From Himantopus leucocephalus (lineage: Eukaryota; Chordata; Aves; Charadriiformes; Recurvirostridae), in contig RSEF01000003.1 in assembly GCA_003993805.1 (NCBI GenBank), positions 42,972,708 through 43,036,707 on the forward strand: a stretch of DNA of 64,000 bases. The letters are read 5' to 3'. The stretch's first letter is position 1; each line of letters starts with the position of its first letter. This document shows, one piece after another, positions 25,001 through 39,199 of the stretch. Below the pieces are notes generated by a model that was not told where the DNA came from, searched no databases, and worked only from the letters and a program-made list of their open reading frames with translations. A program made the position numbers and the translations under genes.

Positions 25001-27815
25001 CCGCAGCGTGGCCATTAAGCCAGAGGACGGGGCCAGGGGACCAGCCACGTTGCTTCTCAGAGACACCCTGTACTTATCCAGTCTGGTCTGTCCGTGTTGC
25101 GGCCTGACCCTTCAGTCTCTCGTTATACCCTGCCTAACGGGAGACTGCAGCCCGGCAGGTAACATCAGCCCTGGTGATGGCAGTTTTTTCTGGACTCAGA
25201 GGCAAGGGGTGTCTCTTTTTTCCTGGAAAATGTCTGGCATGTTTCAAGTGGCTGTTTAACTAATACTACCCCTGGTAATGGCTGGTGATGGGGCACCATT
25301 AAGCTGTTTAGTGAGTGATTCACCATGATCAGGAATTTTTCCTTCACTAGATCTGTGCCTGAGAAGAGCTGAAGAAATGCTTGGCTACTGTCAGAAAATC
25401 TCAAGTTTGGAGCATCCTATCCTTAGAAAGGACAGGCTGTCATAAAAGCACCATTTTTGGAGCTGGGAAAAGTCCCTTAATTGATTGCTCCTGTCTTCAG
25501 GGTCAGGTCAATTTGAGAGCACGTCTACAAATCTTACATGGCAGGAAATTCAAGCAACAGATCACTCACAGACTGTGCTGTGCTCCGTCACTCCCAGCCA
25601 AGGTCCACACCAAATGCATCTACTCATGGCCACCACAGTAAGGATTTCACCCTTTCCCACTGTGCCCCAGCACGGATCCCTCCTCCCATGCTGTGGGACC
25701 ATGTGCCTGGGGCCCACTCTGGAGGGGGTCCCCAGATGAAAAGCAGAGTGGGTTGCAGGGCTGTGCTCTAGCCCCAAGCCCAGCTGTGGGAAAGTGGCAG
25801 CGGGGACCTGCTGTGGGCTGCTCGCACAGGAGGTTTAGGGCTGGATATGGCCCCATGGTCACTGGCATCGGAACACCTGCGAGGGGGCAACACTGCTGGT
25901 GGGGCTTTCCCCCAAGCAAGTGGGAATGGCTTTTATGTTCCCTTCCTCTAGCACAGTTCAGTAGCACAACATGATGCTCCACCACAATGTATAATTCAAA
26001 ACATTTATTTCCAGCTTCATTTATTTTCAGCTCCAGAGGTGGGAGATGGGGCAGCGCTGCCCACTTCCAGCTCCAAGTAACTGGGGGCTTCCTTCAGAAG
26101 GACTGCAGGGTGGCAGGTCCTGCCATGATCCCGAACAGCTCGTCCCACCCCTGCTGAGACCTGTGAGCTGCAGCTGATGGTGCCTGCAAGGAGCTCTGTG
26201 CCTCTTCTGACCTTCCAGGTGAGGGTGGCAGCAACCCCAGAGAGGGAGTTTGGAGGCTTGGGGTGGGGGCAAGCCTGCAAATCACACCCCCTTCACTGCC
26301 TCTGCCCCCGAGAGCCCCTTGCAGACCTTCCTGCAGGAGGGAACGGAGGCAAACTGCAACCCACAGCCCCTTGCTGAGCTTGCAGGGGGGAGAGATGCAA
26401 AGACCTGGCCAGGGAACGCCAAACCTTGAAGCTAAGAAAGGATGGAGAACTGGAGAACTTCCTGATGTCAGGTACCCCACACCTACTTTCCTCAGCTCGG
26501 GGGGTGAATTCGTGCAGAGCCAGTACAGAGAAAAAAGCCTGAATTGAACCTTAAAGCAACAGGTAGATCTGGGGCTTGTCACTAAATCTACCTGATTACA
26601 GGAGCTGAAAAATAACTGCCCAAGGTATTAAGCAGTTTCCTAGAAATAGACATTATCTAAAATAGTCCTATGGTTTGTTAATGCCCATTGACCCACGCGT
26701 ATTTTTCTGTAAGTGTTTTATGAAATACAAGAAATGATCACAGAAGTCAATGCAGTGTACAGTGCAACTTTTAAATGTCTTTGTCTGCTGCTGAACATTA
26801 CTTGTTTCTACACATAATTTGGGGTTGATGGTCTGCCTTTAAACTTCGATCTATTCCAGGAGTTTCCAGCTCATTTGCAGAAAACTTGTTCTGATATGCA
26901 ATGAAATAAGAAAATGATCTTCTCTTAAATGAAACAAAAAAATCTCCAGGCTGATCTTTCTTCTCTGAACTAGAGAGACAGAAGCAATTGGTTTTGCTCA
27001 GCACTGTACACGTGCCAAATGAGGCATTTGCACAATAAATGGTCCCAGGAAATGCTTAGCTATGGATTTACATAATACACCAGAATGGCTCCACAAGAAG
27101 CAAATAATACAAATCTTACAAACCACCTGAATACACATTTCCAAGACAAGCCTCAGCACACGCTCAGAAGCCCTAATGAGAGACTGTTTAAACTAACATT
27201 TAAAAAAAAAAAGTTTAAAAGAATAAGACCAAACCACAGGGAAAATTCACATGCTGTACACTGCCTTAGCAAAACTCCCCCGGGGTGGGAGTCTCGGGCT
27301 ACAGAAGCATAGGGAAAAGTCTGCAGCTTCCCCTGTGGGATGGTCCTCCATCCCACAATTTGCTGTGCCTGGGGCACTAAACCTGTTGGGTTTGCCTCCC
27401 TCCATTTCCAGTGAAGAGCAGTAGTTCTAGCATACACTCTACAGCTTTTACATACATGACTGCAGCAAAGGCTGCAGGAAGTGGATCGCATTAGGATGAA
27501 TACTTCATTTAACTTTTGCACCCGAACACACGGCAGAATTTTGCATCTAGGTTGTTTGTTGTGGGAGCAGGACCACCAGCCATCTCTGATGGGACAAGAG
27601 GGAAAGCGTTAAGGAGAAGGTAAAGTTTTGCAGCAGCCGTACTGTGCTGCTGATACTTTAGAAGAGGAGCACCGGCTGTGGCAGCGCGAGCAGACATTGC
27701 AACAGATTTTCTGCAGAGTCACATCTGTCCATGAGCACCAGAGTGAGCTAAGCTCACTCCGGGGTGTGTTATCACAGCGACAATATGGTCCCTCTGAAGT
27801 CCCCCTTCAGCTTGC
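19067..27815. other. Intergenic or intronic DNA with GC-rich islands
   Basis: GC content rises at about 20.2-22.8 kb and 24.7-26.5 kb, where several overlapping open frames of 100-162 codons occur in many frames at once. They lack recognisable domains, and simultaneous opening of several frames is typical of GC-rich non-coding DNA. Poly-A runs lie near 23370 and 24150. No exon was identified. Confidence 0.5.
24445..24512 (-). mobile_element. MIR-like ancient SINE relic
   Basis: The + strand reads GATGAGGTCATGAAACCCA, then TTTTACAGATGTGCAAG, then GGCATGGAGAGGGGAAGT. This resembles the reverse complement of the conserved MIR core (attttacagatgaggaaact, then gaggcacagagagg). The match is short and diverged. 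Confidence 0.5.
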
Positions 27816-27819
27816 TGCA

Positions 27820-28050
27820 CGGGGCAGGCTGGCATCTGTGGGTCTTCTATCAGGCCAGAGGGAATATGCCATTTTGGAAAATGCAGCATGTATTTCTGGC
27901 AAGAAGTGGCTTTTAATGTGACAACATGCACTCAGCNCGGGGCAGGCTGGCATCTGTGGGTCTTCTATCAGGCCAGAGGGAATACGCCATTTTGGAAAAT
28001 GCAGCATGTATTTCTGGCAAGAAGCGGCTTTTAATGACAACATGCACTCA
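27820..28050. repeat. Direct duplication of about 115 bp around a single N
   Basis: Copy 1 (about 27820-27936) and copy 2 (27938-28050) both start CGGGGCAGGCTGGCATCTGT and run through AACATGCACTCA, separated by one N at 27937. They differ by ATATGCC/ATACGCC, AAGTGGC/AAGCGGC and a TG dinucleotide indel. This fits two haplotypes left side by side in the assembly. Confidence 0.85.
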
Positions 28051-30648
28051 ATGATTAGACAGCTGAAGTTATCCCATGGTGCATTATCCAACATTTTCTG
28101 CCTTTACACCTTAGAGGTACCCAGAGCCTGCATTGCTTTATACTCTTCTAGACAGTCGGCATTATACAAATAAAATGTAATACTCTTGCTAAACAAGCTC
28201 CAAACACCCACACACCAGGCAGACATCACACCAGGACATAGAGATGAGCTTTTTAGTTACGCTCAAAGACCGCTTCACGGAGCAGCTGGCTCCTGAGCCT
28301 GCGAGGAGATGCAACCCTTGACTTGGTCAAGCACTCAGGATCGGCCTCAAATCTTAGTCAGAGCCCACCAGAGCAGTGGCCAGGAGGTACTCACACCTGA
28401 CATTTTCCCTCTGTGGCAGCAGTGGCCAAAGCTGGAAGGGGCAGCGAGGGGAATGAAAGCTTCACAGGGCCCTGGGGATTACTGGTGGGATTACTGCCTG
28501 TGGTGGGAGCAGAGGGATGGTTCCTGCCGTGTTTGGGGCAGGGCTGGAGGACGAGCGAGAGGGCACTGGCCCATTTGCATGGCAGAATGGGAGGGAGGGA
28601 GGTTACATTGGGGACTTCATGTCATGCCCAAATGGAGTAGAGAGAAAAGACCGTCAGCTCTGACAGCACCACGTAAAGCCAGGTGCAGGCAAGCCAAGGC
28701 AGAGTGCACAGAGCAGTTAGCGAGCTGTACTGAAGCTAATGACGATCCTTGTGGAGTTACGGAACAAACTGACAAAATGAGCAGCAGCAAGTTGCCAGAC
28801 AGTATTTACTTGAGAGCTCAAAAAAGCCCAACAGTGAAACGGGGAATTCCTTACAGGGATCTGTAACTTTGCCCTTAAAACTGCCTTCCTGCCCAAAGCA
28901 AATACCACATCCATTCTTTAAATCTAATTAGTGTTGTGATTGTGGCTGGCCATCCATTTTAAAGATGACCACTGCTGCTTAAAGACTGCACCGCATCACC
29001 TCGTCCTCTCCCTGGGTTCATCAAGGGGTGATGAGGACAGGCAAGGAGCACGCTGACACAGCCGGGGTGTTCCTGCCCCGTGCAAGGATTTCCAGCCCAG
29101 CAGACTGGCTAGTGAGCCCGTGCTCTTAAAGCCCAACTCCAGTAGCGAGCCTGACTCCAGCAGGACCGTTCCTGCTTATACCATGCACTTAATGACTGCC
29201 GTCTTCAAAAACAGGACACCAACTGAGTGCTAATGAATTCTGGCATTCCTGAGGATTTCCCACTGCGCCGCTCAGGTGGAAGTGGTCCTGGGCCCGCTGG
29301 GTGTCCAGAGGGACTGCTCCCCCGGAGGCTTTTGCTTCTCACTTTTATCGTGTGCAGCCAAAATTCAAAAACTGCTGGCCTGAGAGAAAGGCTCTCACCA
29401 GCCTGAGGGAAAGCCTCTACCCTCTGTGGGCCCAGCTCTCCCCTGGGCAGGGAGCAAGCGCAGTGCAGCCTGGCTCCGTGGTGCCCCAGCCTCCTCCTCC
29501 TGCACCCCAGCTTTTTGGAAGGGCACCCCAGCGGTCAGAGGAGCTGCTTTGGGGCCCCTTCCATCACCCAGCACAGCCGAGGAGCAGGGGCTGCGTCAGG
29601 GCCATCCCAGGGGATGCGCCGGCACCGAAGTCACACCTAACTCGTGTCCTGCGTGGCCACATGAACGTGTTAGCTAATGTTGGCTTTTAAAAGGTGAGTT
29701 AATGGAAATTTTCCTGAAAAAAACCCCAACCAAACCAACCCCAAACCACAAACCCACATTTTTTTTACTGTTACCTAAGCAGATTAGGCAATTCCCTGCA
29801 GGTCCCAGCAGTTTGGAGAGGCACCTCAAGCAACGTTATTCAGTTACGAAAAGATGAAACATCTCCCAGAGAAAGTGCTGGGAGGCTGAATTCGAGGTCC
29901 ACGGTGATGCTCTATCACAAGTTCCCCCTGTGAGCGTGGCCGAGGCACCCAGCCAGCCTGTCCCCCCACGGCTCGGTGGCGGGGCGCGAGGGTACAGCCT
30001 TGCTGTTATTTCCCAGGGCTGTGTTGAGGTAAATGCAGGCAAGCATTTGTGCGGCATTCGGCGTGCGGTGAGGGACAGCATATACAAACTAAGGCAGAGA
30101 AAACCTAAACATTAGGCTCTCAAGGCTTTCACTGCCGGAGTCAACATCGTCACTGCTCTCCGTCATCATCCAAAATTTCCATTGACGTCAGTGGATGTAC
30201 TGGGTGTGAAAGGCCTGCAGAGTCTGAAACTGTGCAGCGATCGCTTGCGGATACCTTAAGCTTGGCCTGATGTGATTTATATCCGGCTTGCACTCTTCAG
30301 CTGTGACCTGAACCACTTACTACTTTTTGGAACAGTCCAAATGAAACTTTCAGGAGAAGCTGGCCAGCTGGCCTCTTGTGAATTGGATTTTTGTAATGGT
30401 TGGTATAGGCAGACAAAAAAGCATGTAAGAATAAAATGCTTTTATAATAGCTGATGTCTTGGCTTCTGGAAATGCAGGGGTTTCGGATCTGCTGATTTAG
30501 AAGCACAGTGCTGACAGGAGGGGGAACAGTGCTGTTGTGTCTTAGGAGAGGGAAGGAGCAAGACAAGGAGAAGAAACGTCTCAGTGGTAACACTAGCTAC
30601 ACAAACACCCTGAGACAGCTATTATTGAAACCCATATACATGTTGGAA

Positions 30649-30697
30649 CATATGTATATATATATAACACACATACATGCATACACTCACATACACG
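30649..30697. repeat. Mixed TA/CA microsatellite
   Basis: Alternating purine-pyrimidine sequence (TATGTATATATATATAACAC, then ACATACATGC) forms a simple repeat of imperfect units. Confidence 0.85.
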
Positions 30698-33600
30698 TTT
30701 ACTTTGGAACTTTATGCCTGTGGATTGTCAGAAAGGCTCTGCATGGAGATATGGTTCCAGCTGGGCAAAGCCCTGCCAGCCCATGGCCCTTCTCGCTGGC
30801 GATGCCAGCCTTAGGATGTGTGCATAAACTATTGGCTCAGTAAATCCTCACTCCATAGCAGCATCAAGCTGTAATACAGAAAACAAGGGAAATAAATCAA
30901 CCTCACAGCCTAAGTACTAATTGTTCAGCACCGTGACAGGATACTGGGACAGCTGGGAACAGGAAGGCACGTGAGTCGGGAGATACCGAAAGAGACACCA
31001 TCAACTTGGCAGCTGGTCAATGAAAAGAAAGCAAGTTATACAAAAAAGAAAGCCGAGAGCTCACTGACATAACAGAGCAGCTGACACTTACGATGCACAA
31101 ATTGCCCCTAGATGCATTAAATAAACCGGGATATAGAAAGGAAATAATCTTTTCTAAATACTTGTCTTTGTGGTCATTTTTAGAGTACCTCGTATCAAGA
31201 ACAGGTGAATCTTTTCTGTTTGAAGTTTGTTTGCCTTTTTAATTGCACTGCTGATGTCCATTTAACACAAAACCAGAGCACTCTGCCCTGCACTCCCTCA
31301 CCCGCTGTCCTTCAGCAATGTCACCCCAAGCACGCACACAGCCGTGCGGCGGGGAGGGGAGCGAGTCCTGAACAACCCATGGCAGTGCAGTGAGGAGGTC
31401 TCAAGACACTGTGCTGGGGGTAGATGCTACCCTCACCCCAGACCCCGATTTAACAGCACCCTTCAGAGCGTAGCTTTGAAAAGCAGCGTGTGAGAGATTG
31501 AGAAACTCAGCAGTCTTACGTCACATGAAGTGAAGGAGTACAGCTAATGAGTTTGGTGCCAAAAGAGCGGTGTTATAAAATACGATGTACAGCACTTTTG
31601 AGATTCATATTTCCAAACAGCTTTACTTGTTTTGACCTTTTTCCCAATAGGCTAGTCCTTCAAAAAACATGTTCTACGATACGTTGCTGTTGCTGGCTGC
31701 ATGAATTTTGTGCAAGCTCTTAGTATAAATGGTAGAAAAAGAGTGATATGTAACATGAATTGAATGGCTTCTCTCTGTGTTACTGGAACATTTAGGTCTC
31801 TCAAGTGGCATACAATAACTGAGAATGGCTTGGAAATCAATTACCTGTTGTCCAAGAGAAATATGTAATTTTTGGCTCCCCATATAACCACTTTCTTGTT
31901 TCAACAGTTAACAGGCAAAATCAAAAATACTGACACCCACTGTATTTTTAAAGAAGAATTGGATAGCACAGAAATGGAGCTGTAGCAGCAGAAACTCCAA
32001 GAGGCTGTGCTCATGAAGAGTTAGGTAGATATAGCTCCAGTGAAGAGCTGTGGGAACTCAGGTGGTTTGGACCTTTGAGGACATATTCTACAAATATTGG
32101 TCAAAAAGTTGTAAATGTTAATTTTCATTTAATTTGCAGTGAAACAAAATGATCATTCGCTGAAACAGAAGCTTCTGAAGAAGGGTACAGGTTAAAAAAA
32201 CTTACAAAAAAATACTGAAAAAAGTTTTGAAATTGTTCCGTTTAAACATTTTAAGTGAAATCTGTGTTTTTAATTCAAAATGAATATTCACTAAATGTAT
32301 AGTGAAAAATAAACGAAGTGATCAAAATCAGCAGAAAATATTAAAAAAACAATAGGCAAGAACATATTTTAGTTGAAAGGTGGTTTTATTTTCATTTCCC
32401 ATGTGTGGATGCTCTTGGGTTTCACCTTTCATCCATTTGGAACAAGATTTCTTTTGAAATTTCAAAATGCCTCCTGGAAAAAAATATAATTGCCTCCCCA
32501 GTCTATTAATGACCCCTGATATTATTCCTTAACAACTTTTCAATGTGACTGCATAAAAGGCGCTGCTGACCCAAGCTTCATAGCCAAGAAAGAACTGTGT
32601 CTTCAAGTAGGGGAGTTTTCCCTCCATAGCCTTACAATATAGTTTGCAGTTACCTTCATAAATAAGACCCATAGGAGGAAATATTAAAAGAAACCATAAA
32701 CCTGACTCTGCTAGACAGATCATGCAGATGCCAGTTCAGGATCCTTGTCTCCAAGGAATTTTCTCCTCCCTGCTTTTCAGAGTTACAAAGAAGTCTGTAA
32801 AATTACGGGCAGTATTACATGAGGATCCTATGTAAATGCAAAATTTTCTCTGAAGACTCTTCTCAAGATGTAGAGTACACAGCATCAACTTAATTTTCTT
32901 TCTGAGCACCAGAGGCAGGTCCAGAGGATGGATGCAAGCCACATTTGTCTTTCAGTCTTTTTGCACTCTGAGGGGTCTACATCCTCATAGTTCTTCTGTC
33001 AAACTCTTTTTATGCCTATGGATTGATGAGGCGCTCACTCTTACATGGTTCAGAAGCTGAATCTCTGCTTCATGCTCCATCATCCTGCAGGCCAAGAGCT
33101 TTCCTCCTTTATACCCTCCAAAGAAGTGAGGAAGATGAATGCTGGGTCCTTCCTCCAGAGAGGAAACTGAGTTATTACAGAGCAGCTCTAGGAACATATG
33201 CTTTGTCTCTGCTCTTGCAGCTCAGAAAATTTCCAGGTTCTTCCATCAGCTTCTTGCAAGTTCCCAGACACTCCAGGTGGAAAGTCCGTTTCAGAATTCT
33301 GGAAGACGATGACCTGCTCTCCTGCTGAAGCCAGCAGCCTCTGTTTCCAAACGAGCTACGGCCCCTTCTGTCCCTGAAAGCTGTGTTATTTGCATGGGAG
33401 AATGTGCTGCCTATGGGCTGGATATGTGCAGGGAGTAAAAAGGTGTCTCCAGAGATCTGCCATTAAGCAGCCACATGCCTATACGCATCTTCTCTGGGAT
33501 GTGGCCAGTGAGAGAGGAGAGCTACGACTCAGTCCATTACACAGCAACAGGTGCCCCCAGCTGTGGCAGGAATGACAGACTCCAGCAGAGCCTTGCCTGC

Positions 33601-36600
33601 TGATGCTGATGCGAACTTGGGGTCTGGAAGCAGGAGAAATAGCAAACAAATACCCCAGATTCCAAGAGCTGCAGTGACCCCGTTATGCATACCGTTGTAC
33701 TGGACAGATCAGGTCTTTAAAACAGGTGTCAGCTGCCAAGGTTATTAAATCTTATGCTCACCTAAATTCCAGAATGGTGTAGCCTTATTTGCCTCCCCAG
33801 TCTCTGCTGGAAGTGTGGAGTGGCACATATGTAGGTCACCCTTGTGCCCCCACTGTTGGCTATTAGAGCAGCCACATTTGGTGCTCACTTTTCTTCCAGC
33901 TGCTGTCAATGTCCTACTCTTGGACTTTTCAGCCAACATCCTCATTAGAGATAAAATAAGAACATAAACACCTAATGGGGTTATTAGCCCTCAATTGCTT
34001 CATTCAGAATGAAGTAAAGCAAGCGTGATATTAAAATAAGAGAGAAGAAATATAAGGGGAGAGAGAGAGATCAGATAGTAATTGATTCATTCTACAACTA
34101 AACAAGGACATTATGGCACTGAGGTGATTATGCTGCTTAGAGGTTATAAGAAAATGAGATCTATTTGAAGTCCCTGGAAAGACCAGAAATGAGAACGGTG
34201 GCGAAGAGATACTCAGGAATTGAAGGAAGAAGAACTTAAGGAGGTTTCAGATTTGCCAAATTTAAAAAACAGACTCACAGTTGAGATGGTGGAGCAAAAC
34301 AGTGCTTGTGACTAAAAACTGGTGGAAGCCATGAGCGCCCCTCTGAACGGGACGCTAGCTATTATTATTTATGTGTTTGGATGGGATACGTAGCTGCTCT
34401 TCGGAGGCCAGGAAGACATTTGCTTTGAATCTGAAGCCTTCCACAGATACTGTGCTTCAGAGTGCTGATCTGTGTGTTTTAAAAATTTTAAATTATTTCT
34501 ATTAAATATTTCATATTTTTAAGGTTTTACTCTTACACGATAAGAGCATCAAAAGTCTCTGGCCAGAGTCTGGTGCCACAGAATCCGGAAAATACAAAGC
34601 AGTAGGGTCTTGTCGTTACTGTGGATGTGTGGGGGGAATGTCAGAGTGGTTTGGATCAGGCTGTTACAGCACACACTGCTCTCTGCCCTAGTGACATTTT
34701 TTATGTACTTGTTCTTTTTCCTTTATATTTTTATTGCCTACTAAATGGTTTCTTTCGGCTCTGCTTTGTGTGATCCTCAGTGCAAAGAAAACAGTTCTGT
34801 TCAGAGAAGCACTTTGAAAGCTGCCCTGATGAGGAGTGAGCTGGTGCCTCGCTAGCATCTAATGTGCCATCCTGCTCTTGGCTGTGAATCCACAAATTGG
34901 GCTTTCAACCCAGCCGTCACTGAAGGTACTGATTTACTGTGAAAGACTGGAAACCAGAAAAGAGCCCTTATCGGCAACAGTAATAACACAGGAACTTTTC
35001 GGAACAAGATGCATAACTCCTGAGTTAATAAATTGGAAAACCCGTCTGCCTGTCCGAATGCCATACTCCTGTCTTCAGCATCAAAATTATTGAAATAATA
35101 ATACAGTGCAAGCCTTCCCCTCTGCCTGGTCTGCGTCAGCGATGCATTCACTCAGAGGTGCCTGCGAAGGGATGGACCTGGACCACACAGGAATTACCAG
35201 CCTGGGTCCAGCCAAGCCCTGTCCTGTTTCCAGCAGCTGCCAGCGGTGGAGGCACTGGGGAGACGTCACGCATGAAGAAGTCCTTCCCCTGGGACACCCT
35301 GCCACTTTCTTGTCTTTCCCTGCTCTTCCGCTTCATCCACCTCAGATGCATTAGCAGTGCACCCTCACTCAGCCTGTAAGACAAGTGTAGCTTCCTGCGG
35401 TTCAGGAGCAATGAGAATAAATTACCATTTCATTAATTAAAGCGCTCTGAACCGATTAGGTGTAAGGGCAGAACCAAAGTACAGCTCTATTGTAATTGAC
35501 AGAATGATACAAACCACTGTGCTCAGCTCAGCTTGGGCTTTGCCAGCCTTGGGGAGCGTGCTGCATGTGCCTGGTCTGCCAGCCAGCCCTGTCAAGTTGG
35601 GGACCTCTTCCTGTGACAAGGAACCACCCATACTGGGTGCCATGATGGTGCTGGGATTCACTAGGACTCCATCTCTGGAGAGAAAACAGTACCACTACTT
35701 TCTGGGAATTAGCATAGCAGACAGAGGAAGAGTCAGGATTATCCAGAGTGGAGACACACTGTCTAGCGACAGCACCTGCAAGACTTGTGAGAAGAGCGCT
35801 TTGATGTGTAAGTGGCAGAGTCTGACTGCTGACAGTAAACTTAAGGTGACTCAGGAACACGGTATCTGGGTTTGTCTCAGAAATGTGACTACGACATTTG
35901 AAACTGCCAAATGAAAATGACAGCTTTTCACCTGGATTTCCCTTAATCAGACTAGATCATGCATTTCATGCTTGAAATATTCTGACCATTATCTGCTTCT
36001 GTGTTTATTACATTTTGATGTGCCTCTGGTAATGGCTTTAATAAAATATCTGAAATAGAGCTGGTTAAAGAGTTTTCTTACATTTAGATGCTCAGATACC
36101 ATGTGATTGACTGTAGCACAGATGAACATCCTTGTACGACAGAAGATTTCTAAAATAAAACATAAGAATATCAGGAAAGACCCTTGCCTGCTATAAGCTG
36201 ATTTAGAGTCACGAAAGTAATTTCTGTTCTTTGACTATTTTTGACTATAGGAATCAAACTCCTTTTAATCTACATCAGCAAAGCGTGCAGCACATCCATT
36301 TTTACAGCACTCACTTTTGGCTGAAACGGAATAGCTCTGTGACATACAGCTGCAGTTTACGGCATCTTCCTGGATTTAATGGGTAGAGGGAGTTACAGGG
36401 AGTGTGGGACTGTGATCTTCTGAGCGAGACGGTAAGGGCTGTGCAATAAGCCTCCCTCCTGCTTGCTGGTTCTGAAAGGCGAGCTGCAGTGAGGAGAGCC
36501 AAGTATTTGCCAGATACGAAATTACCGGGTTCATTTGTCTTCCACCTTCCACTCCTGTGACATGCTTATTCCTTCCTTCATTTTGGAAAATGACCTTGTG

Positions 36601-36817
36601 ATCCTTGCTTCCAGGATCACACTCTGCTTCCAGAGCAGCTGCACAGACAGCAGTGAAAAATCTGCTCCCTGCTATTACAGGGCAAATGCACCATTAGGGC
36701 AAAAAGCTCCAAAAAGGAGTGAGCTCCTGCTGAAACCTTGCAGCTTGCCACCTAGAAGAGAAGTGAACTTTATCTAGCCATGATTAATGCCTGCCTTGTG
36801 GGCATGCCTGCTCTGTC

Positions 36818-36835
36818 TTTTTTTTTTTTTTTTTT
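36818..36835. repeat. T18 homopolymer
   Basis: Eighteen T are followed by AAATAACGG. No SINE or LINE body is evident next to it. Confidence 0.9.
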
Positions 36836-39199
36836 AAATAACGGATTTATAAAGCCCGTGACTTAGACTATAATTGTAAAATGGCTTTTCTGGCCCTCTC
36901 CCAGATCTGTGGCTCCAGAGGCCAATATCAGCATGTGCTACATAATTTGGATCGGATACCCTTTGGTTGCAGTTATGGTCAGTGCAATTGCAGCCACGTA
37001 CAATGGATTGCCTGGGAAATGCAAATAGTTTGGTTTATAGCAGAAAGCGTGCGAGGAGGAGGCACAGTGCTGTTCTGAGAGTGGTTAAAAGCAGAGGAGA
37101 GGAGCACAGTTAGTTGGCCTGTTTCGGTGTGCCTGCGAATCCTTACACATGCATAGCAGGGGGTGTTGAAAAATTTAACAGAATTACTGCCGGGGATGTA
37201 TCACAGCCTACATATTCTGTAAGCACTTATCTCAGTTTAAGTTCAGACATAGATTAATTTAACCAGATAACTAGTTGGCGTTATCTGGAAAAGCAGGTTT
37301 ACATCTTTCTAAGACTCTTAAGATTTCTTTCAACCTTGGATTTCATAAATGTCTTTTGGTTAAGCCAGCCCTGCCCTGCTGGGCTCAGTGCTGCAAGCTT
37401 TCTGGCGGAGCTTCAGAGTGAGACTTGTCATTTGCTTGCTTCTCACATAGCGCTTCTTCTTTCACTGCCGTTAATAGGCTCTGGACATCTTATGTTATGT
37501 TCTGACATGAATGGGGTGAGATTGCAGCATTATGTTGGCAGAAAGCAGATCTTAGCCAGAAAAGGAAACGGGCCTTTAGAAAATCCTGGGTTTACCCTCA
37601 CCTATAAGGACATTTGTAATTATTTCCCTTCCTGTTCACCTGCCAGGTTGTGCTACTGCATCACACGTTGTGTTCCTTAGGTTCATGGTGAAGTCCATGA
37701 AGGGGTGAGAAAAGCGCCTCCTTGATGTCCTCATGCTTCTGCCCAACTTTCCCTTGGCAAGTACTGTGGGACCACAGCCCTCCTCCACAGGGCCCCGAAC
37801 AGCAGCTGCAGAAGTCAGAACTCATCACCAGTTAAATGAAAAATAGCAGATTTTAGCAGAAATGGGCCTCAACTTCGACTGCAGGATCTGTGGCACAGGT
37901 GCTGTGTTTGTTTCCCTGTTGGAAAAGCACCTAGCACAAGCTGCTGGTGCAGATCAGGATTTGCTGGATGCTAATTTCATACAAATATTAAGCAATAATG
38001 ATACTTACATGGCTGTGTGAGCTAGGCAAAGGAGACACAGGCTTAGATACTGGAGATTTAATCTAGCATGCATGCTAGGAGAGGAAGGGAATTAGAAGTC
38101 AATAAATGGAGAACAAGAATACATGAATGAAACGTTCAGCAAGGAAAATGTGTATGGACTTGAGCTAAGCTAGTGCCGAGCAATGGGAGAAAGAATAAGA
38201 CAAAGAAGATTATTAAGGCTAAGTCTCCTTATTGCTCGTGGCATCTGAAGAATGTCTGAGATGATGGATGCGTTAATTAGCTCACTGCATCTCAGTAGCT
38301 GAAATAGTTGGGAGGTGGGCTGAGCCATAAACCAAAATATTCCCAGCATGTGATAGAGGCCGAGCCTCAAGATTATATGGGAGAAGGGAGCAAACAATGT
38401 CAGCTGCCCAACAGGAAAACATGGAATAATACCTTGAAGATACATAGTGGAAAAAAAATCTACCTAATAATTCTTGCTCTTTGGTTTTGATGTGAATTTT
38501 ATTCTATTGTTATGCTCATTCAATAAAAATATATTTAACCTTTTCTCTTCAGGATTAATAACAGATAACAACGAGGAGGAAGATACCAAGTGTAGCATAC
38601 ATGGTCAATGCATTCTTAAGAGAGTTTGCTTAAAATAGAGTTTTCCCTAGTTATAGAGTATAATTTGTGAAATAACAAAGAAACTATTATTGTACTAACT
38701 CCCCATGTCCATGTTTACTCATGTTCACTGCCAGAATGGAGTCATTGTGTTTTATGTTAGGCTGTTAAAAACTTAGAGCATCCCCAGAGATCTTTGAAAA
38801 TTGAGGTTTACATGTGTTAAGAAACAGCTCGCAATCACATTTAATGTATACATAAATCATTCTAGAAAGTAAACCAACACAGACAAATGATTAGGTGTTG
38901 ATGAGATTCATTAAATTTCTCATTAAGATAATATAAAAGGAATTTGATAAATAATCCATAGACAGCACAAGCGAGCAAGCTGCAAGGAATTACTGGATTT
39001 CTCCACCTTCACACTGAAATCCTAGGAGAATCATATCAAATTAAAAACATAAATTCATACTCAGGTACTTAATGCACTGACTTTTCCAGTGGGCTGAAGA
39101 CTGTCACCACCCACTGATTTCAAAAGGAGTTATGGGTGATCAAATTTGGATTTTAAAATAGAGGTAGGAAGGTTAAGCACGGTGTCTCTCGCACGGGGC

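Noticed and set aside
24748..25259. Overlapping frames up to 157 codons
   Set aside because: The same region is open in up to five frames, with Cys/Pro/Ala-rich low-information peptides; this is a composition effect.
26094..26582. 162-codon minus-strand frame
   Set aside because: No domain, no conserved motif and competing open frames on the opposite strand; treated as chance.
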